From positions 1 through 23,917 of the forward strand of contig CALFUE010000014.1 in assembly GCA_937916345.1 (NCBI GenBank): a stretch of 23,917 nt of DNA. The letters are read 5' to 3'. Source of the DNA: an uncultured bacterium (lineage in GTDB: Bacteria; Bacillota; Clostridia; Lachnospirales; Lachnospiraceae). The notes beneath the pieces were generated by a model, which saw only the letters and a program-made list of their open reading frames with translations, was not told where the DNA came from and ran no database searches. A program made the translations under genes and the position numbers. Positions 1 to 6,537 of this stretch are shown here, piece by piece. The first letter of the stretch is position 1. The number at the start of each line of letters is the position of its first letter.

Positions 1-234
1 TGCCTGTTCAGATTCCAGCGGATCAGATCATAAGCTGTGCCCCGGCAGGGACGGAACGCCGGACGGATGCCCTGTGCCCCGGATCAGCGACGGCAGGAAC
101 GCAAGCCCGGCAGGAACGCCCTGTGCCTTCGCCAGATCAGCAGGAAAAGCCCCGGAGAAAAAGCGAAAAAATCGCCGTATATGGAAGAAACGCCGGATCG
201 CCATGTCCATAGAAGAAACGCCCTCGAAAAACAT
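1..234 (+). other. Left edge: possible 3' end of an upstream gene, with short imperfect repeats
   Basis: Two overlapping frames enter from the left edge. One is open from base 3 to a TAG at 210-212 and one from base 2 to a TAG at 272-274. Both products are rich in Arg, Gly, Pro and Ala and match no family I recognise. One of them may be the C-terminus of a gene cut by the window. The DNA is repetitive: CTGTGCCCCGG occurs at 35-45 and 72-82, with CTGTGCC again at 121-127. GGCAGGAACGC occurs at 92-102 and 109-119. These repeats could explain why several frames stay open by composition alone. I cannot choose between a gene end and non-coding DNA. Confidence 0.25.
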
Positions 235-248
235 CGAACAAGCGTTCG
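235..248. promoter_or_regulatory. LexA/SOS-type operator, box 1
   Basis: CGAACAAGCGTTCG is a 14-bp palindrome with perfect CGAAC/GTTCG arms. It matches every defined position of the Gram-positive LexA (DinR) consensus CGAAC-RNRY-GTTYG. A second copy lies 19 bp to the right. No convincing core promoter sits directly beside it, so the regulated transcript is unclear. It could belong to an upstream gene, to a leftward transcript, or to a phage repressor of similar specificity rather than LexA. Confidence 0.55.
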
Positions 249-253
249 GAAAT

Positions 254-267
254 CGAACAGCCGTTCG
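254..267. promoter_or_regulatory. LexA/SOS-type operator, box 2
   Basis: CGAACAGCCGTTCG has the same perfect 5-bp arms as the box at 235-248 and one mismatch to the consensus in the central four bases. The two sites share an ATCGAACA...CGTTCG frame and are spaced 19 bp centre to centre, a little under two helical turns. That would place two dimers on nearly the same face. Tandem boxes are common at tightly repressed SOS promoters. Confidence 0.5.
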
Positions 268-279
268 ACCGTAGGTACT

Positions 280-326
280 ACTGTGCCCACCCCTCCTTCG
301 CGGGGCGAGGAGAGCGCAGTGTTTTT
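280..326 (+). terminator. Candidate intrinsic terminator
   Basis: The lower stem pairs ACTGTGC (280-286) with GCGCAGT (314-320), seven pairs including one G-U. The upper stem pairs CTCC (293-296) with GGAG (309-312) and TCGC (298-301) with GCGA (305-308) around a GGG loop. After one G comes TTTTT (322-326). The position fits an end to transcription entering from the left, ahead of the late promoter. The internal bulges make it imperfect, so efficiency is uncertain. Confidence 0.4.
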
Positions 327-447
327 GCCGAAAAAATTCAAAAAAAATTGACCATTTCGTTACGCTCATAGCCGTATTTGTACTACTGTTTGAGCCGTAC
401 AACCCTTGATTTCATGGCGTTTCAGGGCGATTTTGCAATTTCTGAAA
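327..447. other. Intergenic stretch before the late promoter
   Basis: No gene is supported here. It begins with an A-rich run (331-347). GTACTACTGT at 380-389 repeats the same ten bases found at 275-284, and both copies are preceded by CCGTA at a slightly different distance. TTGACC at 348-353 resembles a -35 box but has no -10 element at a workable distance. The duplicated motif may be a regulator site, but this is weak. Confidence 0.3.
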
Positions 448-483
448 GAAGGAACACGAAGGAACATTCGTTTATGCTAAAAT
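448..483 (+). promoter_or_regulatory. Candidate late-operon promoter (extended -10) with upstream direct repeat
   Basis: TGC-TAAAAT (475-483) is an extended -10 element (TGn + TAnAAT-like). The hexamer 17 bp upstream (CACGAA) is not a good -35. Instead the ten bases GAAGGAACAC/GAAGGAACAT occur in tandem at 448-457 and 458-467, one helical turn apart, as an activator site might. Start of transcription would be about 488-491, directly before a structured leader. This is the only promoter-like site before the packaging genes, and no terminator interrupts the genes downstream, so it probably drives the late operon. Confidence 0.45.
461..474. promoter_or_regulatory. Weak LexA-like box overlapping the late promoter
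   Basis: GGAACATTCGTTTA matches 11 of 14 positions of the Gram-positive LexA consensus, keeping GAAC-N4-GTTY. It abuts the extended -10 at 475. If occupied it would block the promoter and tie late expression to SOS induction. It is clearly weaker than the boxes at 235-267, and part of it coincides with the GAAGGAACA direct repeat, so the match may be accidental. Confidence 0.3.
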
Positions 484-489
484 AGTACC

Positions 490-558
490 GTGGAATGATC
501 CACAGAGCGGAGACTACGGAGCCTTTCAGAGCAAAAGGACGACGGCGCTCCGCTTTTT
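490..558 (+). promoter_or_regulatory. Structured 5' leader / possible attenuator of the late transcript
   Basis: A perfect hairpin, GTGGA-ATGA-TCCAC (490-503), is followed by a closing stem AGCGGAG (506-512) with CTCCGCT (548-554). Inside is a hairpin CCTTT (522-526) with AAAGG (534-538). The 3' strand is followed by TTTT (555-558), as in an intrinsic terminator. A second 5' partner exists: CGGAGC (517-522) can pair with GCTCCG (547-552), excluding the first pairing. The ribosome site of the methyltransferase gene (GGAGG, 564-568) follows at once. This suggests attenuation or translational control. I cannot assign an RNA family. Confidence 0.45.
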
Positions 559-575
559 ACTTTGGAGGTCGCCGC

Positions 576-1913
576 ATGAGGATGGAAAAGCGCAGGCTTT
601 CGGAGCTGATACCTGCGGACTATAACCCTCGCAAGGCGCTTACTCCGGAAGATGAAGAATATCAGAAGATTAAAAACAGTATTGAGAAGTTCGGATATGT
701 AGATCCGATTATCATAAACGAGGACGGAACGATCATAGGCGGCCACCAACGCCGCACGGTTCTTCTTGATTTAGGCTTTGACGAGGTAGAAGTTATCGTT
801 GTCGCCTTGGAGAAGAATGACGAAAAGGCTCTCAATGTTGCCCTGAACAAAATTTCAGGCGAGTGGGATCAAAAAGCCTTAAAGGACTTGCTTGTAGAGC
901 TTGACCTTTCGGAATATGACTTCACGCTTACGGGCTTTTCCCAGAAAGAGCTTGACGATTTGATCGAATTAGCGGACTTTGAAGCGGAAGTTTCGGAGGA
1001 CGGTTACGATTCAGAGGCGGCATACTCCGAGAGCAAAGAGACGGAATCCATCGTAAAGCCGGGCGAGGTTTGGCAGCTTGGCAACCACCGGCTCATGTGC
1101 GGAGATTCAACGAAGAAAGCGGATGTTCACAAGCTACTCGGAGAAGAACGCCTCGACCTTGTTATCACGGATCCGCCGTACAATGTAAACTACGAGGAAA
1201 AGGCAGCAGCCTTAAATGAATATAGACCGAACAACAACGGTGCGATGAAGATTGAAAACGACCTGATGGATAAAGGGTCGTTTTATTCTTTCCTGCTTAC
1301 CGCTTTTCAGAACATGGAGCAGTACATGAGGGACGGAGCCGCTGTCTACGTGTTCCACGCAGACATCGAAGGCTTGACCTTCAGACAAGCCTTCGATGAT
1401 GCAGGCTTAAGGCTTTCCGAAGTTCTGATCTGGGAGAAGAACAATTTTGTCCTTGGCAGACAGGACTATCAATGGCGGCACGAGGCGATCCTTTACGGAT
1501 GGAAAGAGGGAGCCGGTCATTATTTCGTAAACGACCGCACACAGGACACCGTTATTCTGGAGGATGATATAGACTTTGATTCCATGAAGAAACCGGAGCT
1601 TGTGGCGTACATAAAGGATATGATCCATAAGTACGCAGACCAGACAACGGTTATCTTTGAAAAGAAGCCGATGAGCAGCAACCTCCACCCAACCATGAAG
1701 CCGCTTGACCTTATAGCAAAATTCATGAAGAACAGCAGCAAGCGGGGCTGGAATGTAGGAGATTTCTTCGGCGGTTCAGGATCCACACTTATGGCAGCGG
1801 AGCAGTTAGGGCGAAACGCATTTCTGATGGAATACGATGAGCATTACGCCTCCGTTATAGTTAAACGCTGGGAAGAATTTACCGGCAGAAAGGCAATCAG
1901 AATAGAGGAATAA
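576..1913 (+). CDS. ParB/Srx-domain fused to DNA (adenine-N6 or cytosine-N4) methyltransferase
   Basis: Start is ATG 576 because GGAGG lies at 564-568; the frame is open further upstream but without a ribosome site. The product has 445 residues. Residues about 5-110 are a ParB-like domain with the ADYNPRK segment and the GGHQRR box (55-60). The rest is a beta-class amino-methyltransferase: DPPY at 199-202 comes before the AdoMet-binding FFGGSGS (about 397-403), and HPTMKP lies near 371. DPPY favours adenine-N6 methylation but does not exclude N4-cytosine. Such fusions are common just before terminase genes in Firmicute phages. They probably methylate phage DNA against host restriction; a role in packaging or regulation is possible. 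The target sequence cannot be read from the protein. Confidence 0.9.
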   Translation: MRMEKRRLSELIPADYNPRKALTPEDEEYQKIKNSIEKFGYVDPIIINEDGTIIGGHQRRTVLLDLGFDEVEVIVVALEKNDEKALNVALNKISGEWDQKALKDLLVELDLSEYDFTLTGFSQKELDDLIELADFEAEVSEDGYDSEAAYSESKETESIVKPGEVWQLGNHRLMCGDSTKKADVHKLLGEERLDLVITDPPYNVNYEEKAAALNEYRPNNNGAMKIENDLMDKGSFYSFLLTAFQNMEQYMRDGAAVYVFHADIEGLTFRQAFDDAGLRLSEVLIWEKNNFVLGRQDYQWRHEAILYGWKEGAGHYFVNDRTQDTVILEDDIDFDSMKKPELVAYIKDMIHKYADQTTVIFEKKPMSSNLHPTMKPLDLIAKFMKNSSKRGWNVGDFFGGSGSTLMAAEQLGRNAFLMEYDEHYASVIVKRWEEFTGRKAIRIEE

Positions 1914-1916
1914 GCT

Positions 1917-2504
1917 ATGGCAGACGAACAGGACATGAAAGGTTATGCCAGCAAGGACACAATCTGCCGCCTGTTCGGATTGACATCACGCAGGATTGAG
2001 CAGCTTGTTCAGGATGGCGTGATTGACAGAGTAAAAATGAAAGGCGGCGAGGTGCGCTTTGAAACCGCCCCCACGATACAAAAATACATTAAGTATCTTT
2101 CGGACAAAGCATACGGGCGGGAGCGTTCGGATAAAGAAGCAGAGCTAAAGGAACAGAAGCTCCGCGCCGATGTTGCCCTGAAAGAATCACAGGGGGAATT
2201 GCACCGACTGCGCACAGAGATCGCGCAGGGAAATTACATATCGGTCGAGGAAGTAAAAGCGGATTATAGCCGCTTTTTCATTGTTTTTAAGAACTTCGCT
2301 CTTTCCATTCCCGGCAAAATGGCAGGGCGCTTGTCGGGATTTGTTGACCCGGTAGAAGTCCGGGAGATTGAAAACGAGCTGCAGAAGGAAGTTAAGAAGC
2401 TCCTTTCTGATTTCGTTTCACGGGCGGTGGTGGAAAAAGCGGAGCCTGAAGATGTAACCAAACCTAAAAAGAGGGGCAGGCCGCCGAAGAATGCCCAGAA
2501 ATAA
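1917..2504 (+). CDS. terS: Terminase small subunit, Nu1-like
   Basis: This 195-residue protein would recognise the packaging site on phage DNA and load the large subunit. The N-terminal 60 residues form a winged-helix/HTH of Nu1 type (SKDTICRLFGLTSRRIEQL, then a basic wing VKMKGGEVRF). Residues about 68-105 are a highly charged helix rich in Lys and Glu, probably for oligomerisation. The C-terminus ends in KKRGRPPK, an AT-hook-like motif that could add minor-groove contacts. The ATG lies three bases after the methyltransferase stop with AGAGGAA ahead of it. Its last 14 bases overlap the large-subunit gene, which suggests translational coupling. Assignment rests on the HTH, size and position. 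Confidence 0.85.
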   Translation: MADEQDMKGYASKDTICRLFGLTSRRIEQLVQDGVIDRVKMKGGEVRFETAPTIQKYIKYLSDKAYGRERSDKEAELKEQKLRADVALKESQGELHRLRTEIAQGNYISVEEVKADYSRFFIVFKNFALSIPGKMAGRLSGFVDPVEVREIENELQKEVKKLLSDFVSRAVVEKAEPEDVTKPKKRGRPPKNAQK

Positions 2505-4341
2505 ATATACGGTCAAGGAGTATCAGAGGGAAGCCCTGCAGCTCTTATGCCCGCCGGAGCAGTTATCCGTTTCAGAGTGGGCGGAGGAGTACAGAATCCT
2601 TGATGCTAAATCGGCAGCAATGCCGGGAGCTTGGCGAAACAGCGTAACCCCGTATCTTGTAGGGGTTATGGATGAATTTAATAATTACGAAACCGAGGAA
2701 ATTATATTCTGCAAACCGACGCAGATAGGCGGCACGGAAGCATTGCAGAACATGATCGGCTACATCGTTATGCAGGACCCAGCGCCGACGATGATAGTTT
2801 ATCCGACAGATACGCTGGCAAAGTCCATTTCCGAGAACCGCTTACAGCCCATGCTTAAGGCGACCCCGGAAATAAAAAAGAAGTTCGACGAGAACTCCTC
2901 CCTCTTGGAACTTCAATTTGAGGGGATGTACCTTTCACTTGTGGGAAGCAACTCCCCTTCAGGACTTGCCAGCAAACCGATCCGCTTTCTGATGATGGAC
3001 GAGGTAGACAAGTACCCGGGAGCCAGCAATAAGGAAGCGGATCCGATTAAGCTCGCACGAGAGAGGACAAAGACCTTTCATAACCGGAAGATCTATATCA
3101 CTTCAACGCCGACCATTAAGACCGGCCATATATGGCAGGCGAAGGAAGGCGCGGACATTGAAAAACATTACTTCGTACCTTGCCCGCATTGCGGAGAGTA
3201 CATAGAGTTCGTGTTCTCGAACATTCGCTTTCCGAAAGAGGAAGGCATGAGCTACGCAGACAGAGCGGAGCTTGCAGCGTATGTGTGTCAGAAATGCGGT
3301 GGCGTTATAACCGACAACGATAAACATACAATGCTCCGGCTTGGTGAGTGGCGCACCGTTCGGCATAACACGAAGTACGCAAGGAAAGTAGCCTTCTGGA
3401 TCAATACGCTATATTCGCCGTTTGTACGATGGTCACAGATAGCAAAAGAGTTCTTAAGCTCCAAAGATGATCCGGAAGAATTTCAGAACTTTGTAAATTC
3501 ATGGCTTGCGGAGCCTTGGGAAGATACCAAACTTAAGACCAGCGCAGAGCTTGTCATGGAGAGAAGAACAGACCTTCCCTCCCCGATTGTTCCACCTTGG
3601 GCGAAGATGATAACCGGCGGCGTAGATGTTCAGGAGTCTTCGCTTTATTGGACGATTAGGGCGTGGGGAGATTTCCTTACCAGCCAGAACATAGCACATG
3701 GGCAGGCTCTTTCATTCGAGGAAATAGACAGGGTTATGAACCTTGAATATTGCACCGAGGATGGTGTGCCTTTCATCGTTCGGCTGTGTCTGGTGGATTC
3801 CGGCGACCAGACGGATATGGTGTACGACTTTTGCGTACTTCACTCAGATTGGGCTTTGCCGGTTAAAGGTTCCAGCCACGCACAACTGTCTCACTACAAG
3901 CTATCGAAGATCAACCGAGAGGGCAGCAGCGCAAACGGTATGACCCTTGTGCTTGTAGACGGCGGTAAATATAAGGACATGATCGCCGGGCGTATGCAGA
4001 AACCGAACGGCAAAGGAAGCTGGATGGTAGCCGAGGATTGCGATGAGGAATACGCTACGCAGGTTACGGCAGAGCATAAGGTCAATGTTAAGAAGAACGG
4101 CGTAGTAAGGCAGGAGTGGCAGGTAAAGCACAGCCACGCAGATAACCATTACCTCGATACCGAGGTTTACGCCCTTGCGGCGGCAGACATCCTCGGTGTT
4201 CGTACTTTGCACCTTCAGACAGAGGATGTGCCGGACAGGCAGAATCCCGTTCAGGAGCCGGAGACGCAGGAGGAGCAATGGATAAAGGTACACGATAACT
4301 GGATAGGACAGAAAGGAGGCGGCTATGGCGGAGGAAACTAA
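2491..4341 (+). CDS. terL: Terminase large subunit, lambda GpA family
   Basis: This is the ATPase-nuclease motor that cuts concatemeric DNA and pumps it into the prohead (616 residues). The ATPase has a Walker A-like loop KPTQIGGT (75-82), Walker B LMMDE (167-171) and a coupling-type motif ITSTPT (203-208). A zinc-ribbon-like pair, CPHC (231-234) and CQKC (266-269), follows, as in GpA proteins. The RNase H-like nuclease begins at GGVDVQE with Asp379, and LCLVDSGDQTD contributes Asp436 and Asp439 as probable metal ligands. The C-terminus is Gly-rich (KGGGYGGGN). The gene overlaps terS by 14 bases and the connector gene by 17. GpA-type terminases usually act on cos sites, but no cos site was identified. 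Confidence 0.95.
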   Translation: MPRNKYTVKEYQREALQLLCPPEQLSVSEWAEEYRILDAKSAAMPGAWRNSVTPYLVGVMDEFNNYETEEIIFCKPTQIGGTEALQNMIGYIVMQDPAPTMIVYPTDTLAKSISENRLQPMLKATPEIKKKFDENSSLLELQFEGMYLSLVGSNSPSGLASKPIRFLMMDEVDKYPGASNKEADPIKLARERTKTFHNRKIYITSTPTIKTGHIWQAKEGADIEKHYFVPCPHCGEYIEFVFSNIRFPKEEGMSYADRAELAAYVCQKCGGVITDNDKHTMLRLGEWRTVRHNTKYARKVAFWINTLYSPFVRWSQIAKEFLSSKDDPEEFQNFVNSWLAEPWEDTKLKTSAELVMERRTDLPSPIVPPWAKMITGGVDVQESSLYWTIRAWGDFLTSQNIAHGQALSFEEIDRVMNLEYCTEDGVPFIVRLCLVDSGDQTDMVYDFCVLHSDWALPVKGSSHAQLSHYKLSKINREGSSANGMTLVLVDGGKYKDMIAGRMQKPNGKGSWMVAEDCDEEYATQVTAEHKVNVKKNGVVRQEWQVKHSHADNHYLDTEVYALAAADILGVRTLHLQTEDVPDRQNPVQEPETQEEQWIKVHDNWIGQKGGGYGGGN

Positions 4342-4564
4342 TACTATTCCCGCAACTACACAGGGAATGCTTGATGCAGTAAACGCGGCGATCTACGCCG
4401 TTACCGTAGGCGGCCAGTCCTACAAGATAGGTTCCAGATCGCTCACAAGAGCAGACCTGAAACAACTATATGCAATGAGAAACGACCTCATGGCTCAGGT
4501 AGCAGCCGAGAACACAACGGGCTTGCTTGATGATTGCTATGTAGCGGTCTTTGATGGGAGGTAA
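4325..4564 (+). CDS. gpW-like head-tail connector protein
   Basis: This 79-residue acidic protein sits between terL and the portal, the position of lambda gene W. The central segment SYKIGSRSLTRADLKQLYAM resembles the gpW fold core: a short beta hairpin (VGGQSYKIGSRSLT) followed by a helix. gpW joins the filled head and stops DNA escape before tail attachment. The gene starts 17 bases inside terL, with AAAGGAGG at 4312-4319 in the terL coding sequence as its ribosome site. It ends five bases before the portal start. Assignment is by position, size and fold pattern. Confidence 0.7.
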   Translation: MAEETNTIPATTQGMLDAVNAAIYAVTVGGQSYKIGSRSLTRADLKQLYAMRNDLMAQVAAENTTGLLDDCYVAVFDGR

Positions 4565-4568
4565 AGGC

Positions 4569-6056
4569 ATGGGATTGATTGACAGCATAGTCGCTGCGTT
4601 TTCCCCTGAAGCGGCTTACCGCAGGGAAGCGTACCGACAGGCATACGAAGCCCTGAAGAATTACGATGCCGGAAACTACGACCGCCCGAATCAGAACTGG
4701 CGAGTGGGAAACCAGAGCGCAGAGCTTACGGACCGTTACAGCAGGGATGAGGTAAAAGCAAGGGCGAGAGACCTTGAAAGAAATTCCGACATTATGAACT
4801 CCGTAGTAGGAGCTTTCAAGCGGAATGTAGTCGGGAGCGGCTTTTCCATTCAGGCAAAGACCGAGGAACCGGAGCTTAACAAAGAGATTGAGAGGGCGTG
4901 GAAACGGTGGTGCAAGAAAAGGAATTGCGATGTAACCGGAACCCAGAGCCTGAATCAGATCATAAGGATGGCGGTCGAGCGCAAGAAGATTGACGGCGGG
5001 ATCCTTTTCGTAAAGAGGTACACCAGCGACGGCTTTATTCCGTTTAAGCTCCAGATGATAGAGGTTGACGAGCTGGATGGAAGCACTACGAACCCGAAAA
5101 AGGCAGGCAATAAGGTTGTAGGCGGCATTGAATACAATTCCTTTAACCGCCCGGTCGGCTACTTCATAAAGCAGTATGACATAGACGGCTACGGCATGAG
5201 AGAGCCGGTCTATGTTGAGGAAAAGGATGTTATTTTCTACTTCACGAAGAAAAGACCGACGCAGCTCCGGGAGATGAGCGATATGGCGGCGACCATTCCG
5301 AGGGTTAGGGATGTAAACGAGTTCATGATGGCTGTGTCCGTTAAGGAGCGAATAGAAGCCTGTCTCTCTGTATTCATTAAGAGAGGCGTTCCCCAGATGG
5401 GAATAGGGCGACAGAACGGATCTACGACGGCAGGAGACAAGGTTTCCTACGACGGCAAGCTCCTTTCCCCGGGCATGATAAAGGAATTGAATGTAGGGGA
5501 TGAGATTCAGGTAGTAAACCCCGCCGGACAAGGTGCGGACGCTACCAGCTTCACGAAGCTGCAGCAGCGTCTTATTGGAGCAGGACAGGGCATCAGTTAC
5601 GAGGCTACCAGCCGGGACATGAGCGAGGCGAATTATTCCTCTGCAAGACAGGGCATGATTGAGGACGATCTGACCTACGGCGAGGAAAAAGAGCTCCTTA
5701 TGGAAGTTCTCGATGAGATATATGAGACTTTCGTTATTTCGGCGGTGCTTTCCGGGGCGGTTTCAATTCCCAGATTCTGGGAAGAAAAGGAACGCTACCT
5801 TGCGCACGACTGGACGCAGGAGCCGAGACCTTGGATTGATCCGCAGAAGGAGTCGAACGCCAACAAGACAGCCCTTCAGACCGGGCAAAAGACCTTTAAG
5901 CAAATCGCAGCCGAGAGCGGCAGGGACTGGCGAGATCAGGTTGACGATATAGCGGAGGTTTGCGAATACGCCAAAGAAAAGGGCATAGATATTGAGTCCT
6001 ACATATTCGGCGTTAAGGATAAGGAGGAAACGGATGGACGAGAAAATGAAGAATAG
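4569..6056 (+). CDS. Portal protein, lambda gpB family
   Basis: This is the dodecameric ring at the head vertex through which DNA is pumped. ATG 4569 is preferred because GGGAGG lies at 4556-4561; an in-frame TTG at 4551 has no ribosome site. The product is 495 residues. Lambda-portal features include RARDLERNSDI (about 65-75), followed by the segment on passing DNA through the stem, and GISYEATSRDMSEANYSSAR (about 340-360), the family's most conserved block. The C-terminal 60 residues are charged and probably flexible. The last 23 bases overlap the protease gene. The lambda-type portal next to a Mu-type capsid shows the head module is mosaic. Confidence 0.93.
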   Translation: MGLIDSIVAAFSPEAAYRREAYRQAYEALKNYDAGNYDRPNQNWRVGNQSAELTDRYSRDEVKARARDLERNSDIMNSVVGAFKRNVVGSGFSIQAKTEEPELNKEIERAWKRWCKKRNCDVTGTQSLNQIIRMAVERKKIDGGILFVKRYTSDGFIPFKLQMIEVDELDGSTTNPKKAGNKVVGGIEYNSFNRPVGYFIKQYDIDGYGMREPVYVEEKDVIFYFTKKRPTQLREMSDMAATIPRVRDVNEFMMAVSVKERIEACLSVFIKRGVPQMGIGRQNGSTTAGDKVSYDGKLLSPGMIKELNVGDEIQVVNPAGQGADATSFTKLQQRLIGAGQGISYEATSRDMSEANYSSARQGMIEDDLTYGEEKELLMEVLDEIYETFVISAVLSGAVSIPRFWEEKERYLAHDWTQEPRPWIDPQKESNANKTALQTGQKTFKQIAAESGRDWRDQVDDIAEVCEYAKEKGIDIESYIFGVKDKEETDGRENEE

Positions 6057-6537
6057 AGACAAGGGGCGGAGCGGAACCCTCCAGCGTTGCCTTGCGGATT
6101 GCTCTATAAGGGCGGTCGAAGGGAACGAGCGGAAGTTCATGCTTTCCTTCAGCTCCGAAGAACCGTACGACCGATGGTGGGGAACAGAGATTCTTTCCCA
6201 TTCAGAGGGAGCAGTTGATCTAACCCGGCTCAATTCCATCGGCTGTGTCCTTTATAACCATAACCGGGATAAGGTTATCGGTAAAATCCTTTCGGCAAAT
6301 GTCGAGGGGAACAGAGGAACGGCAGAGATTGAGTTCGACGAGGACGCAGAATCAGACGCCATCTTCCAGAAAGTAGCCAGCGGCACGCTTAAGGGCGTTT
6401 CGGTTGGCTATACGGTTGAGGTATGGGAGGATGTTGCAGCCAACAAGTCGTCAAATTCGACGCACAGCAGGAAGCGGAGCGACAGGCGCAGGCATCCGCT
6501 GCAGCACAGGCACAGCCTGAGCAGGCAGAGGACTTGA
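6034..6537 (+). CDS. HK97-type prohead protease, 3' part out of frame or deleted
   Basis: ATG 6034 has GGAGG at 6023-6027; the readable product is 167 residues. Residues 14-138 are a prohead protease (peptidase S78-type): YNHN with probable catalytic His76 and GVSVGY with probable catalytic Ser123. From about residue 139 the frame turns into Arg/His/Ser-rich sequence (RKRSDRRRHPLQHRH), typical of a wrong frame. The last conserved strand of this family, around an EVSxVxxPA motif, is in neither frame. The capsid frame lies -1 relative to this one and overlaps it by 115 bases. In related phages protease and capsid are often one polypeptide, so an in-frame fusion was probably broken here by a deletion or indel, real or from assembly. 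Confidence 0.75.
   Translation: MDEKMKNRDKGRSGTLQRCLADCSIRAVEGNERKFMLSFSSEEPYDRWWGTEILSHSEGAVDLTRLNSIGCVLYNHNRDKVIGKILSANVEGNRGTAEIEFDEDAESDAIFQKVASGTLKGVSVGYTVEVWEDVAANKSSNSTHSRKRSDRRRHPLQHRHSLSRQRT

Noticed and set aside
37..351. A 104-codon + strand frame across the left non-coding region
   Set aside because: It is highly basic and low-complexity, has no convincing ribosome site, and runs through the terminator-like hairpin and the LexA-type boxes.
348..376. Possible promoter with TTGACC as -35
   Set aside because: No -10 hexamer lies 16-18 bases downstream; the extended -10 at 475-483 is far better.
28..402. A 124-codon minus-strand frame in the left region
   Set aside because: It has no family resemblance or ribosome site, and several overlapping frames are open here, which points to base composition rather than a gene.
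4488..5531. A 347-codon open frame on the minus strand opposite the portal gene
   Set aside because: It lies fully antisense to a clear portal protein, has no ribosome site and encodes Leu/Tyr/Arg-rich sequence like no known protein; it is a shadow frame.
6423..6537. Programmed frameshift between protease and capsid
   Set aside because: No X XXY YYZ heptamer in the protease frame is found in the overlap, and the conserved protease end is missing from both frames, so a deletion or indel explains it better.
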